64,000 nt of DNA from NCBI RefSeq assembly GCF_001612985.1, contig NZ_BDBM01000011.1, forward strand, positions 62,001 through 126,000, given 5' to 3'. Position numbers and translations under genes: made by a program. Every line of letters starts with the position of its first letter. Position 1 is the first letter of the stretch. The notes under the pieces are model-generated. The model had not been told where the DNA came from. It worked only from the letters and a program-made list of their open reading frames with translations, and searched no databases. Source of the stretch: Nocardia gamkensis NBRC 108242. Lineage in GTDB: Bacteria > Actinomycetota > Actinomycetes > Mycobacteriales > Mycobacteriaceae. Shown one piece after another: positions 17,596 through 27,062 of this stretch.

Positions 17596-18494
17596 TCACA
17601 GTCCGATGTGGACGGTCTTCTCCTCGGTGTCGGCTTCGATGCCGCTGCGGCCGAGTTCGCGGCCGATTCCGCTGCCCGCGCGCCCGCCCCAGGGCAGGGC
17701 CGGATCGGGACACCCCAGCCGTTGACCCAGACCGTGCCGACCCGCAGTTGCTCGGTCACCGTCACGGCGCGTGACAAGTCGCTGGTGTACACCATGGCGT
17801 TGAGGCCGTACCTGGTTTCGTTGGCCAGCCGGACGGCTTCCTCGGTGGTCTCGAAGCCGATGACGGTGGCGACCGGACCGAAGATCTCTTCGCGGGCGAT
17901 GGTGAGGTCGTTGGAACCGCGGAAAACGGTGGGTTCGACGAAGTAGCCGGGGCGCCACAGGCGGGCACCGCCGGTGACCAGCTCGGCGCCTTCCTCGCGG
18001 CCGATGTCGATGTAGCGCGGGATCTGGTCGAGCTGGCGCTGGTTGACGATGGAGCCCATGGTGCTCGTGGGCAGGAACGGATCTCCGATCCGCGCGTTCG
18101 CGGCGGCTTCGACCAGACCCTCGACAACCCGGTCGACGAGCGATTCGTGCACCAGGACGCGGGTGCCCGCGGCGCAGACCTGACCTTGGTGGTAGAAGTT
18201 GCCCATCGCTATCCAGGGCATCGCGGCGTCGAGGTCGGCGTCGTCGAAGATCAGTTGCGCGGCTTTGCCGCCCAGTTCGAGGGTGACCTTCCGGAACGTA
18301 TCGCCGGCCAGGCTCTGGATCTGCTTGCCGACCCGCGGGCTTCCGGTGAACGAGACCTTGTCGATGCCGGGGTGTCCCGCCAGCGCGGCCCCGGCGACGG
18401 GGCCGAGTCCGGGCACGTGGGCGTGCTCGCCGCCGATCCGCAGCGTGGGTTCGGGCAGGTCGAACGAGGGGCGGGACGTCGATACGGCGGTCAT
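17596..18494 (-). pseudogene. Aldehyde dehydrogenase pseudogene (internal deletion plus frameshift)
   Basis: Clear ALDH sequence with two lesions. From the ATG at 18494 the first 20 residues (FDLPEPTLRIGGE) are a normal ALDH N-terminus, but they jump to VPGLGPVAGAALAGHPGID, skipping about 170 residues. The catalytic parts remain (SFTGSPRVGKQ, LELGGKAAQ, GQVCAAGTR, EEIFGPVATV). Near 17708 a one-base loss shifts the frame: the first frame ends VWVNGWGVPI, while the expected PALPWGG and SGIGRELGRSG continue in another frame to the stop at 17596. The N-terminal loss removes much of the cofactor domain, so it is almost certainly inactive even if the frameshift is a sequencing error. It follows hmgA in the same direction. 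Confidence 0.82.
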
Positions 18495-18532
18495 GCGGTA
18501 CTCCGGGTGCGAAAAGGTGCGCGAGCAGGGGA

Positions 18533-19880
18533 TCAGTGCGGCGGTGTGAACCGGTGCTGGAGACCGGCCCAGCAAGCGTCGTAGTCGGGTTGACGGTGCC
18601 GCGCCGCGTGCGCGAAGTCGGTCACGATCAGCGGCCAGCGGGTTTCGAACATGAATGCCAGGGAGCCGTCGATCTTCTGCGGTGTCAGTTCCGCCGTGCT
18701 GGCCTTGTCGAAGGTCTCCCGGTCCGGCCCGTGCGCGGCCCACATGTTGTGCAGGCTCGCGCCTCCCGGAACGAAGCCCTCCGCTTTCGAATCATGGGCG
18801 CCCTCGACCAATCCCATGAACTCGGTCATCACATTGCGATGGAAGTGCGGTGGCCGGAAGGAATGCTCGGACACATTCCACCGTGCCGGGAATGCCACGA
18901 AGTCGACATTTGCTTGCCCCGGAGTGTCCGAATGCGAGGTCAGGACGGTGAATATCGAGGGATCGGGATGGTCGAACCCGATCGTCCCCATCGCGTTGAA
19001 GTGGCGCAGGTCGAAGACGTACGCGGCGTGGGATCCGTGCCATGCCACCACATCCAGCGGTGAGTGGTCGTAGTCGGCCGACCAGAGGTTCCCGCCGAAC
19101 TTCTGCACGACCTGCACGGGCTCCCGGAGATCTTCGTAGGCGGCGACCGGATAGCGGAAGTGGCGGGCGTGGGCCAAGCCGTTCGCGCCGATCGGGCCCA
19201 GTTCCGGTAGCGCGAACGGCGAACCGTAGTTCTCGCACAGATAGCCGACCGCGCGATCGTCGAGTAGTTCGACCCGGAAGCGCACCGCCCGCTCGACCAC
19301 CGCGAATTGCCCGGGTCCGACCGCCAATCCGCCGAATTCGGTGTGCAGCACGAGTCTGCCCCGCTGGGGTACCACCAGCAGTTCGCCGTCGGCGTCACCG
19401 AAGTAGCGAGCACGCATGGTCTCGGTGGCGCAGTACATGTGCACGGCGATGCCCTGACGTTGCAACGCCGAGCCGTTGGCGGCCAGGGTGTAGATGCTGT
19501 CGAGGAAGTCGCCGCGCGGCCAGGTGTCCGGCAGCGGATCCCACCGCAACCTGTTCGGGTCGGCCACTCCGTCGAGAATCGGTGCGCTGCGGAAGGTCCG
19601 GTTGTCGATCCTGGTGAACGCGCCGTGCTGCGCGCAAGGGCGGATCCGATACACCCAGCTACGCCGGTTGACCGCGCGCGGTTCGGTGAACGCCGTCGCC
19701 GAGAGTTGTTCCGCGTACAGGCCGTAGCGCCCGCTGTGGTGAATTCTGGTCCGTGGGCAGCGCGCCGGGGATCGCCTCGCTCTGATGCTCGTTGCCGAAG
19801 CCGCTCAGATAGGCGAATTCCGGTGTGGCGGACGCGGTATCGGGCGAGCCCGCGGCACGGGCGGGACGGGTGTTCGTCAT
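18533..19880 (-). pseudogene. hmgA: Homogentisate 1,2-dioxygenase with a frameshift
   Basis: The enzyme opens the homogentisate ring in tyrosine/phenylalanine degradation using non-haem Fe(II). The N-terminus in one frame (from ATG 19880) reads [23 protein letters not shown], diagnostic for the family. After TDQNSPQ near 19738 the frame breaks, and the rest continues in a second frame with [20 protein letters not shown], then iron-ligand regions [15 protein letters not shown] and GGASLHN. The sequence at the junction fits a loss of about 4 bases. All later active-site residues are intact. A GTG at 19654 could start a 373-residue protein without the first cupin part. Either recent inactivation or an assembly error. 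GGAGACGAAG precedes the ATG. Confidence 0.85.
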
Positions 19881-19921
19881 GGGCTGGTCTTCGTCTCCGG
19901 GAGCCGGGTGGTGGGCCGGGG

Positions 19922-20986
19922 TCAGGCCAGGGCGACCAGTTCGTGCAACGTGGAGCCGGTGCGCGTCTCGATGCCGGTCCCGGTGTGGACGGCCAATTCG
20001 AACGACGACTCGAAGCGGAAGTAGCCGGGATGGCCGACCAGCCGATGCGCCAGCGGTTTGATCAGTCGTGATCGAGCGACGGGAATGTCGTCGAGCAGAT
20101 CGTGGGCGTGGATGACCTTCTCGACGACCAGGCGCAGATCCACGCTCCCCGGCACGCGCAGTTCGATCCATTCCGGATACGTTCGACCGGCGGTCGGGTG
20201 GAATCGCGCCGGACCTTCGGTGAGCACCGTCTCGCCGGTGGACAACACGATGTCACCGTGCCGGGCGAGCATCAGCGGACTGATCTCGTGCCCGCCCTGC
20301 CGCCGCTGGGTCAGCACCGAGGCGTAGAGCAGCGAATAGTCCTCGACGTAGAGCCGCCCCCAGTGCCAGCGGTCGATGATCTTCTTCATATCGCCGACGC
20401 CCCAGTTGTGGTCGTGATACCCACGCCCGGTGACTTCGTGGCGGACGCCGTCGAGCTCGATGGCGCCGCTCACCCGGGCGCGCGGCGCCGCGACCACCCA
20501 CCCGAACGAATCCCGCGTCCCGAAGCGGGTCTCGCCTTTGCCCGGCATCCAACTGGGGGTCTCGTTGTGGAATCGCAGGTCGAAGACCAAGCCGTCCTCG
20601 GCCATGTGCAGGTGATGAATCGGCAGCCCGTCCGCCGGGTACTCGGTGTGGGCGTGGTTGGCGCCGATGCGCACGTCGCAGGTGTCGGCCGAGAAAACCG
20701 CCGCCGCCCGCGGGTACCGCCGCGACACCTGGCGTCGGGTGCCGTCCGGGGCGTACACCATCATCTCCACCCACGGTTTGGCGTTGGGCAGATCCTCCGG
20801 TCGCCGTTTGGTCAGGAACCCGATCACCACGTGCCCGGTGTCGAGGTGAGCGTCGAAGTACCAGTGCTCGAACGCCAGTCTGCTCGGCGACGGGTGAAGT
20901 CCGTTGTGCTGGGGCTCGACGGAAGTCAGTACCCCGTCCCGGCGGCCGGGCCCATTCCACACTTCGACGATTTCTGCGGTGCTCAT
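19922..20986 (-). CDS. AttH/CrtC-like (hydroxyneurosporene synthase-type) lipocalin-like protein
   Basis: A 354-residue protein resembling the AttH/CrtC domain family, which includes carotenoid 1,2-hydratase and tocopherol-cyclase-like folds made of two lipocalin-like halves. Supporting segments are [16 protein letters not shown] near residue 40, the central [12 protein letters not shown] with adjacent [11 protein letters not shown], and Trp/Tyr-rich strands throughout. No signal peptide or TM is seen. It lies 41 bp upstream of hmgA and about 90 bp after the MpaB-like gene, in the same operon. The aromatic residues suggest a hydrophobic ligand or substrate, but the reaction is unknown. The ATG at 20984-20986 fits the domain start; the longer frame to 21355 runs into mpaB-like coding sequence. 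Confidence 0.68.
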   Translation of the reverse strand: MSTAEIVEVWNGPGRRDGVLTSVEPQHNGLHPSPSRLAFEHWYFDAHLDTGHVVIGFLTKRRPEDLPNAKPWVEMMVYAPDGTRRQVSRRYPRAAAVFSADTCDVRIGANHAHTEYPADGLPIHHLHMAEDGLVFDLRFHNETPSWMPGKGETRFGTRDSFGWVVAAPRARVSGAIELDGVRHEVTGRGYHDHNWGVGDMKKIIDRWHWGRLYVEDYSLLYASVLTQRRQGGHEISPLMLARHGDIVLSTGETVLTEGPARFHPTAGRTYPEWIELRVPGSVDLRLVVEKVIHAHDLLDDIPVARSRLIKPLAHRLVGHPGYFRFESSFELAVHTGTGIETRTGSTLHELVALA

Positions 20987-21077
20987 AACTGCTTTCGATG
21001 TCGGTGGACACGACGGCGACGCATCGGGTCCGGGGTCGGCGCGAACGCGGCGGCGCGCGGGGCGACCGCCGCGAAGG

Positions 21078-22370
21078 TCATCGGCGTAGTCCCCCGCTGG
21101 CGTCGAAAGCCGCCTCGCGGCCCTGCATCTGGGCGCGGTACCAGTTCTCGCGGTGCCAGAGCATGAGCTTCTCGTGCGCCCGCGCGAAGGGCGGGACGGT
21201 TCTGCGCAAAATCTCCATCGCCGTGATGAGGGGGAAACGCAGCAGGGGAATGCCGATCCAGGGAAACGCCGGGGGCATGGTGTACCGGCGCCGGGTCCAC
21301 GGAGCCATGTACATCGCGGAGTACACGGAGTTGATGCGGAAGTTGTACGCCTCACGCAGTCGCGTGAGCCCGCGGTGCCCGTCGCGCGGCGCGAACGCCA
21401 CGGGGTAGGACTCGATCAGCTCCGCGCCGTGCTTACCGGCGTCGTAGGAGCGGGACGCGATGGTCATGGCGAGAACACGCAGCGAGTCGAGGACCGTTTC
21501 CGGGTACCAGCGCAGCCGCACGCCGAGCAGGTATCCCATGTACTTCTGGAAATGCAGCAGTGCGCGGATTTCCGAGGGCGTGGTCTGATAGCCGAGCGCC
21601 CACAATCCGAGGCCGGGGGTGACGCTGCCGCCCAGGAGGGTCAGCATCTGGTAGGTCTGGCTGATCGGCAGGCCCCACCTGTCCATGTCCCACTCCGGAT
21701 GACCCGCGACCTTCGCGCGGATCGAGACATGCATGATGCGCACCTTCAGTGCCGTGGCACGTCCCGCCGAGCCCGGAGTCAGCAGTGCGCGCGGCTCGGA
21801 GACATCGATCCAGAAGCGGGTGGTCTCCAGGAAGCGGCGCAGCGCGCTGTCCCCGGCGTAGCCGCCTGCCAGCGACAGCGGGGTCGCGACGGCGGCCTCG
21901 GTGTACATCTCCAGTGTTTCCGCGCCGGCGAAGCTGAACAGCATCGTGCCCCACCGTCGCCAGATCGCCGCGCCTTGCTCGACCAGTTCGGGCACCACCC
22001 ACTCGGGCACCGTCTCGAATTCCTCGAACAGCGCGCGCATCGACTCCGGCGCGTCCGGTACGGCGTCGATGCCCGCGGTGAGGGCGGTTTCCAGCATCCG
22101 TCGTCCGGCCTGGGGGCCTGCCGCGCCGTGCATCACCTCCGCGACGAACCGTTCCGCGACCGGATCGCCGGTGAACAAGTCCTCGCACAACGCGACTGCT
22201 TGCGCGTCGGTGGGAAACAGCTCTTTCCCGGTGACTTTCACGAACAGACGCTCGAGGCGCTGAACCTTGGGGGACCGGCGCGCTTCCCAGTACCGGAACG
22301 CGGTCGGGCACTTCACCGACGGCTGTTGCGCGACGACAGCCGCGCCCGCGGGCGGGACTTCCACTGACAT
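21078..22370 (-). CDS. MpaB/Lcp-type haem oxygenase family protein (DUF2236)
   Basis: A 430-residue protein of the MpaB/latex-clearing-protein family. Visible are ALRRFLETTRFWIDV, the conserved LKVRIMHVSIRAKV helix with the family histidine and arginine, and GLPISQTYQMLTLLG. Known members are b-type haem oxygenases that cut polyisoprene or act in fungal mycophenolic acid synthesis; actinomycetes carry many uncharacterised paralogues. The ATG at 22368-22370 has TAGGAGAAG 6-8 bases upstream and directly abuts the truncated hydrolase. No export signal is visible. Substrate is unknown; the operon also contains an AttH-like protein and hmgA. Confidence 0.8.
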   Translation of the reverse strand: MSVEVPPAGAAVVAQQPSVKCPTAFRYWEARRSPKVQRLERLFVKVTGKELFPTDAQAVALCEDLFTGDPVAERFVAEVMHGAAGPQAGRRMLETALTAGIDAVPDAPESMRALFEEFETVPEWVVPELVEQGAAIWRRWGTMLFSFAGAETLEMYTEAAVATPLSLAGGYAGDSALRRFLETTRFWIDVSEPRALLTPGSAGRATALKVRIMHVSIRAKVAGHPEWDMDRWGLPISQTYQMLTLLGGSVTPGLGLWALGYQTTPSEIRALLHFQKYMGYLLGVRLRWYPETVLDSLRVLAMTIASRSYDAGKHGAELIESYPVAFAPRDGHRGLTRLREAYNFRINSVYSAMYMAPWTRRRYTMPPAFPWIGIPLLRFPLITAMEILRRTVPPFARAHEKLMLWHRENWYRAQMQGREAAFDASGGLRR

Positions 22371-22981
22371 GGGTGACTTCTCCTACTATTCGGTACGGGT
22401 CGCTCTCGTCGACCACGGCCGGGTCGATCCAGTTCCGCAGCACCCGCGCCCGGCCCGGGTGCGCCCCCACCAGCATCAGTCCATCGGCGGGAATGAGGCC
22501 GTCGAGCGAGACCGCGTCGCCGGTCGGGGTCCGGGTGATCGAGGGATTCTCGGCTTGTGACTGATAGAAGGACATCAGCGGCCCGCCGCCGCTGAATCCC
22601 AGCAGCACCACCCGTTCGAAGCCGTGTTTCTCGCGCAACCAGCGCACGCCCGCGCCCAGGTCCTCGGCCGCGCGCTCCATCAGCAGGGCGGCCTCGTTGG
22701 CCGCGTAGCGGGTGTTCATCGCCATGATCGGCACGCCCGCCGCGGCGAAGGCGCCCAGCAGGAAATGGGACAGGAAGTTGGACGCCGGATGCGCCATCAG
22801 GACCGCGGTGCGCGCGGAGACCCCTTCCGGCGTGACCAGATTCCCGTGCAGGGTGGGGTAGTGCCGGCTCGAGCCGGAGTGGATCTCCACCTTGCCGTCG
22901 ACCGCAGGGCGGTAGGGGATGCGTTTGGAAGTGGTCGTGCACCGTGTCGGCCAAAGTCGGCCTCCCGATCCGCAGTCTCAT
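22371..22981 (-). pseudogene. Alpha/beta hydrolase pseudogene (frameshift and 3' truncation)
   Basis: From the ATG at 22979-22981 (GAGAAGGG upstream) the first frame gives LADTVHDHFQTHP. At a run of four C on the coding strand near 22922 the frame is lost; one C fewer would give the continuous PYRPAVDGKVEIHSGSSRHY. The second frame then shows VLMAHPASNF, the nucleophile elbow LLGFSGGGPLMSFYQ and LRNWIDPAVVDESDP. After that the sequence meets the MpaB start with no natural stop, so the C-terminal part with the catalytic Asp/His is missing. A homopolymer error could explain the frameshift but not the truncation. Confidence 0.72.
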
Positions 22982-23029
22982 CGTCGAACCCTTCTCGGGC
23001 GGCCTCGTCGCCGCCCCATGCCAGCGACC

Positions 23030-23043
23030 ATACCATTGGGTAT
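23030..23043. promoter_or_regulatory. Possible TetR operator
   Basis: ATACC and GGTAT flank ATTG in the 250-bp divergent region between the hydrolase/MpaB operon and the TetR gene at 23230. The arms are only 5 bp, so this is a weak candidate; location is the main support. Confidence 0.3.
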
Positions 23044-23229
23044 AGTTATCGGTACTCTTTTGAATGGAAGAATTGGGTTCGTGCGGAATGATCGCGAAAG
23101 GAGCTCGGTGACCGGCAGATACGGCACCATCGCCAGACGGGTGCAGTGGACAGTCACCGCGCCGAAGTGGTCCCGTGACGGGGTCACCTACCATCGAGTG
23201 GTGATTTCCACCGACTTGGGGCCGCACCG

Positions 23230-23907
23230 ATGACAGCCGACGGGCCACCGTCCGGCGACAGCATCCGGCCTCCCGACGTGGACACCACGAACTCCGCACC
23301 GCGGCGCTCCCGGAAAGCGGCGGCGCAGCAACGCGGCCGCGGCCGCGCGCCGCGGCTTTCGTACGAGGCATGGGTGGACGGCGCTCTGGCACTGCTCGCC
23401 CGAGAAGGCGTCTCCGCCATCAAGATTCCCCGGCTGTGCCAGGAACTCGGTGTCACCAAAGGCAGTTTCTACTGGCATTTCGACGATATCGAACAGCTCA
23501 TGGAGGCGATGGCCGACCGGTGGAGCGCGCGTCAAACCGAGATCATTCGCGCGCTCGGCGCGATCGAGTCCGTTCCGGTCGAGCAGCGCATCGCCAACAT
23601 GGCCGCCAATCTCATCGACCAAGGCACCTGGGCCACCGAAGCCACCGTGCGCGAATGGGCGCGAAGCGATGAGAAGGTGGCAGCGACGGTGCGCGCCCTG
23701 GATCAACAGATCTTCGAAACGGTGCAGAAAGCGATGCTGGAACTGGGCTTCGCACCGGAGGAAGCACGGCTGCGCGCCGGTGCGATGGTGTACTTGGGCA
23801 TCGGCTTCATCCACGGCCGCGGCAGCCTGCCCACGCCGACCGCGGAGCAGGCTCGGGCGATTCTCGGCCTGTTGACCATTCCCGCCCCGAAAGAGAATCG
23901 GGCGTAG
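23230..23907 (+). CDS. TetR-family transcriptional regulator
   Basis: A 225-residue TetR repressor-type protein. After a 45-residue basic N-terminal tail (RRSRKAAAQQRGRGRAP) comes the HTH: VDGALALLAREGVSAIKIPR, then LGVTKGSFYWHFDD, the recognition helix with the usual YWHF. The C-terminal helical domain (MAANLIDQGTWATEATVREW) would bind a ligand. It is divergent from the hydrolase-MpaB-AttH-hmgA-ALDH operon and probably controls it. Its stop at 23907 touches the convergent esterase stop at 23908 with no spacer. Confidence 0.86.
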   Translation: MTADGPPSGDSIRPPDVDTTNSAPRRSRKAAAQQRGRGRAPRLSYEAWVDGALALLAREGVSAIKIPRLCQELGVTKGSFYWHFDDIEQLMEAMADRWSARQTEIIRALGAIESVPVEQRIANMAANLIDQGTWATEATVREWARSDEKVAATVRALDQQIFETVQKAMLELGFAPEEARLRAGAMVYLGIGFIHGRGSLPTPTAEQARAILGLLTIPAPKENRA

Positions 23908-25491
23908 CTAACGGGCGTAGCCGGTGATGCCGCGAATCCAGGCGATGAAGTCCCCGGCGTCTTCGTTGCTGCCGTGGCCCGCGTCCCAATACATGGCGGC
24001 GTTCACGTTCGCGCCGAGATTCTCCAGCTTGGCGGCGAGGTTGCCGACGACGGTGAGGGAGGTGTCGGAGTCTTTGGCGCCGACGCGTATCCACCAGTGC
24101 CGGGCGCGGCCGGGATTGTCCCGGCCGAGGAAGTACATGGGGTTCATCAACTCGATCTTGTCCGGCAGGTCGCTGTCGAGCCGCGCGTTCGCATCACCGG
24201 TGGCGTGGCGCAGGCTGTAGAGGGTGAAGTGGCGCGCTTTGGTGGTGCCGTTGCCGAATTCGTTGTTCTCGCCCGAGGACAGGTCGAATGCGTCGAAGGC
24301 GGGCACGTTCTTCTTGCGCGCGCCGACGTGGGTGAGGTAATCGGCCCAGGTGAAGGTCGCGGTGTCGTTGTCGAAACGCAGCCATGGGTTCGCGGCCAGG
24401 TAGGCGCCGCGCTCGGCGTCCGGCAGTGCCTTCAGGTACTTGCCCGCCGCCGGTTGCAGATAGGTGCGCAGCAGGTGGTCGGCGTAGTTGTCGGCGGTGA
24501 GCGCTCCGGACCCGTTGCGTCCGCGCAGATTCAGCGATGCCTGATAGGCCGGAAAGGCGGTGGCGAGTTCCCGCGACACCGTCTGGTCGACCTGTTCACC
24601 GGACTGCGGCGGGTTGGCGCCCCAGTTCCATTCGTAGGCCATGTCGGCGTGCTCGAGGTCGGTGATCGGACAGTAGCCGGCGCTGGCGAAGATGGCGTCG
24701 GAGGCGTCGGCCGCGCCGAGTTCGGTGAGGTAGGAGTGGTAGCGGTCGCTGTCCCCCGAGGCGCCCAGCAGCGCCGACATCGCGCCGCCCGCGCTCACAC
24801 CGGTGGAGATGATCCAATCGGTGTTGCCGGGCACCCGCCCGCTGTTGTGCCGCAGATACCGCACCGCCGCCTTCAGATCCACGATCGCCGCCGGAGCGAC
24901 CCCGTAGTAGACGCCGTCGGAGCCGACCAGATCGCGCCCTCGCGCGCCCGGCTCGACGACCACATAACCGGCGGCCAGCGCGAGGTCGGGGTTGCCGGTG
25001 CGATTCGCGCGGTCGTCGAACCCGCCCGATCCGCCCCGCGTCGCGCCGCTGGGCGGGGCCGCGCCGGACGGCAGGCCACCGGGCGTTCCGCCGGACTTGG
25101 TCATCGAGGACGACATGTATCCGCCGATGTTGTTGCTGAGCAGGATCGGTGCCCTGCTCGCGTCCACGGTGCTGCCGTCGATCTGCACCGGGACGCTGAC
25201 GGTCATGCTCTGGTATTGCTCGTCCACCGGTTTCGCGACGTAGACGATGCCCTTGTACTGGTGGTAGGTGATCCGCCGCTCGCCATCGGCGGTGGCGACC
25301 GTCTTGGCTTCGATGCTGTACTTCTCGGGGTCGAAGCGCAGGGCGTCCGATTCGGCGGACTCGGTGTCGTGCTCGTGTCGCGAGTCGCACCCCGAGGCCA
25401 CCAGTGGGGTCGCGGTCACCGCGGCCACTGCCGCCAGCATCGTTCTGCGTCGCACGAACATTCCTTTCGGGTCGGAGAACCGGGGCTTCAC
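23908..25491 (-). CDS. Exported lipoprotein esterase, tannase/feruloyl-esterase-like alpha/beta hydrolase
   Basis: A 527-residue exported hydrolase. The N-terminus has a twin-arginine-like VRRRTM, a hydrophobic core and the lipobox LVASGC, so it is probably a lipid-anchored cell-surface protein. The nucleophile elbow is STGVSAGGAM (Ser about residue 230); a candidate acid is in DAFDLSSGENN and a histidine in WDAGHGSNEDA near the C-terminus. Size and the GxSxGG with long insertion resemble subtype-B tannases, which cleave gallate/phenolic esters. The GTG at 25489-25491 overlaps the stop of the preceding small ORF (GTGA); an ATG at 25461 is the alternative but has no properly spaced ribosome binding site. 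The phenolic ester substrate is inference. Confidence 0.7.
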   Translation of the reverse strand: MKPRFSDPKGMFVRRRTMLAAVAAVTATPLVASGCDSRHEHDTESAESDALRFDPEKYSIEAKTVATADGERRITYHQYKGIVYVAKPVDEQYQSMTVSVPVQIDGSTVDASRAPILLSNNIGGYMSSSMTKSGGTPGGLPSGAAPPSGATRGGSGGFDDRANRTGNPDLALAAGYVVVEPGARGRDLVGSDGVYYGVAPAAIVDLKAAVRYLRHNSGRVPGNTDWIISTGVSAGGAMSALLGASGDSDRYHSYLTELGAADASDAIFASAGYCPITDLEHADMAYEWNWGANPPQSGEQVDQTVSRELATAFPAYQASLNLRGRNGSGALTADNYADHLLRTYLQPAAGKYLKALPDAERGAYLAANPWLRFDNDTATFTWADYLTHVGARKKNVPAFDAFDLSSGENNEFGNGTTKARHFTLYSLRHATGDANARLDSDLPDKIELMNPMYFLGRDNPGRARHWWIRVGAKDSDTSLTVVGNLAAKLENLGANVNAAMYWDAGHGSNEDAGDFIAWIRGITGYAR

Positions 25492-25658
25492 CAGGGAGTG
25501 TCACCGAATGCCGTAGTTCGTCGTCCCAGCGGGACCGGTAGACCCCGGCCGGCTCGCCGATCGGGTCCGCCGGGTGGGTCGGTCTCGTGCAACGCCAACC
25601 TGCGAAGCGCGGATCTGAGGTCGGTGATCGGTTCCAGGTCTTCGCCGGGGCCGGTCAT
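25488..25658 (-). CDS. Small 56-residue ORF, coupled to the esterase gene
   Basis: ATG at 25656-25658 preceded by a strong GAGGAG, and a stop that overlaps the esterase GTG by 4 bases. The product is polar and proline/arginine-rich (LRSALRRLALHETDPP near the middle) with no recognisable domain. The coupling and ribosome binding site support translation; function is unknown. Confidence 0.45.
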   Translation of the reverse strand: MTGPGEDLEPITDLRSALRRLALHETDPPGGPDRRAGRGLPVPLGRRTTAFGDTPW

Positions 25659-25679
25659 GGCGTCTCCTCGCGGTAGGCG

Positions 25680-26036
25680 TCAGTTCTCCGACGGGCGGTC
25701 GCCGCTCGTATCGGTCGAATCCGCGGCGGCGGGATCGTGCTGCCACGTCACGCTCAGCCGGTCGCGCTCGCCGAACCGGACCAGGTGCCTCGCGAGCACG
25801 TCCTCGAGGCGGGGCAGGTCCTCCGCGGCCGCTTCGATCCGTAGATGCAGTTCGCCCTCCTGCGCGCTGACCGTCGCGCGACCGGAGTCCAAGTCGATCC
25901 AGCCCGACGAGGACTGCGCCGACCACTCGCCGCCGTTGCGCCGCCCCAGATGCGCCACCAACTGCTTGCCGTACCGCTCCGGCCGGTCGGTGCGAACCAC
26001 CGCCCGGGACGTGGTGGACGAGCTGCCCGCGGTCAC
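25680..26036 (-). CDS. DUF2218 domain protein
   Basis: About 118 residues matching the DUF2218 pattern: TDRPERYGKQLVAHLGRR near the start, then WIDLDSGRATVSA, HLRIEAAAEDLPRLEDVLARHL and RFGERDRLSVTW at the end. Members are small proteins of unknown function, often near iron-siderophore or redox genes. The GTG at 26034-26036 is chosen because the domain begins right after it; the frame is open further upstream. It precedes the 56-residue ORF and the esterase, so the three probably form one operon. Confidence 0.7.
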   Translation of the reverse strand: MTAGSSSTTSRAVVRTDRPERYGKQLVAHLGRRNGGEWSAQSSSGWIDLDSGRATVSAQEGELHLRIEAAAEDLPRLEDVLARHLVRFGERDRLSVTWQHDPAAADSTDTSGDRPSEN

Positions 26037-26387
26037 GACGCGGCCCGTGAGGGGGATCCGGCGTGCGAGACGACACGGGCATCCAGAATCTGCGAGACCA
26101 TGACGACACCAGCTTTCGGGTTGCTCTGTATTTGCGTGGATCTGTCGCCCGTGGGGATCGCGACACATCGATGGGGCATCGGACAGCGTCGACGCAGCGA
26201 CGATATGGTCAGCACTACCCGGGGTCGCTGCCGTTCACACACCGCGTCGACGCCAATAGCGAACCCGCCGCACACGCTGCGACCGCGATGCTCGAGCAGC
26301 CGCCGGTTTTCCCCGGTACCCGATCGGGCAGGCGGCCCGTGCGGTGTTCCGGGCCGCCGTGCCGACCCGACTACGTAGACTTCCGGC
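26037..26387. other. Intergenic, 351 bp, divergent promoter region
   Basis: Between the DUF2218 operon and the F420-type oxidoreductase. A 9-bp perfect stem (26331-26339 with 26350-26358, 10-base loop) lies about 30 bp before the GTG at 26388. A 22-codon frame (ATG near 26101) ends in a TGA overlapping the DUF2218 GTG; it may be a leader or chance. No other gene is seen. Confidence 0.4.
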
Positions 26388-26831
26388 GTGACCGATCTCG
26401 CGGACTTCGCCCGGCTGATCACCGGCGACCACGGACTCTGTGTCGTCTCCACCCTGCGAGCCGACCGCACGATGCAATCGTCCGTGGTCAACGCCGGGGT
26501 GTTGCGACACCCGGCGACCGGTGCGGACGCGGTGGGCATGGTGGTGCGCGGCGATGCCCGCAAATTGGACAATCTGCGCGCCCGGCCGCGTGCCACGATC
26601 GTGGTTCGCGTCGGTTGGGAATGGTGCGCCGTCGAGGGGCCGGTGTGGATCGTCGGCCCCGACGATCCGGCCCCCGACGTCGATGCCGAGCGGTTGCGGC
26701 TTCTGCTGCGTGAGGTGTTCACCGCGGCCGGTGGCGTGCACGAGGATTGGGACGAGTACGACAGAGTGATGGCCGCAGAACGCCGGGCAGTGGTCTTGGT
26801 GCTGCCGGATCGGGTCTACGGCAACGGCTGA
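26388..26831 (+). CDS. PPOX-class F420-dependent oxidoreductase
   Basis: A 147-residue split-barrel protein of the pyridoxamine-5'-phosphate-oxidase-like superfamily, of the actinobacterial F420-using type. Motifs are GLCVVSTLRADRTMQSSVVN, GDARKLDNLRARPRATIVV (phosphate/cofactor binding Lys and Arg) and the Trp-rich strand VGWEWCAVEGPVWI. It would act as a dimer in the cytoplasm, reducing an unknown substrate. GTG start; length is typical for the group (130-150). It stands alone and ends before a small stem-loop. Confidence 0.85.
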   Translation: MTDLADFARLITGDHGLCVVSTLRADRTMQSSVVNAGVLRHPATGADAVGMVVRGDARKLDNLRARPRATIVVRVGWEWCAVEGPVWIVGPDDPAPDVDAERLRLLLREVFTAAGGVHEDWDEYDRVMAAERRAVVLVLPDRVYGNG

Positions 26832-26838
26832 TATTCTC

Positions 26839-26862
26839 CGCAGCGCCCGGTAGTGCGCTGCG
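26839..26862 (+). terminator. Possible terminator stem-loop
   Basis: CGCAGCGC (26839-26846) and GCGCTGCG (26855-26862) pair perfectly around an 8-base loop, seven bases after the stop of the F420-type oxidoreductase. No T-run follows. Confidence 0.38.
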
Positions 26863-27062
26863 CAGACCATGTGTCCCGTTGCGCCGAGGACCGGCCCTCG
26901 CGCGGCTTCCGCAAGCGGATGCACCCGCATGTAAGTCGAGTAGTCGCCTACTCGCGCAGCGCGTGGGTTCGCGGCGGACCATATGACCTGTTCGTACCGA
27001 AGGCCGTACCGGTCACCTGTTGAAATCGATCCAGTTCCGTAGGGTTCGGATGGGAGTCCGAC

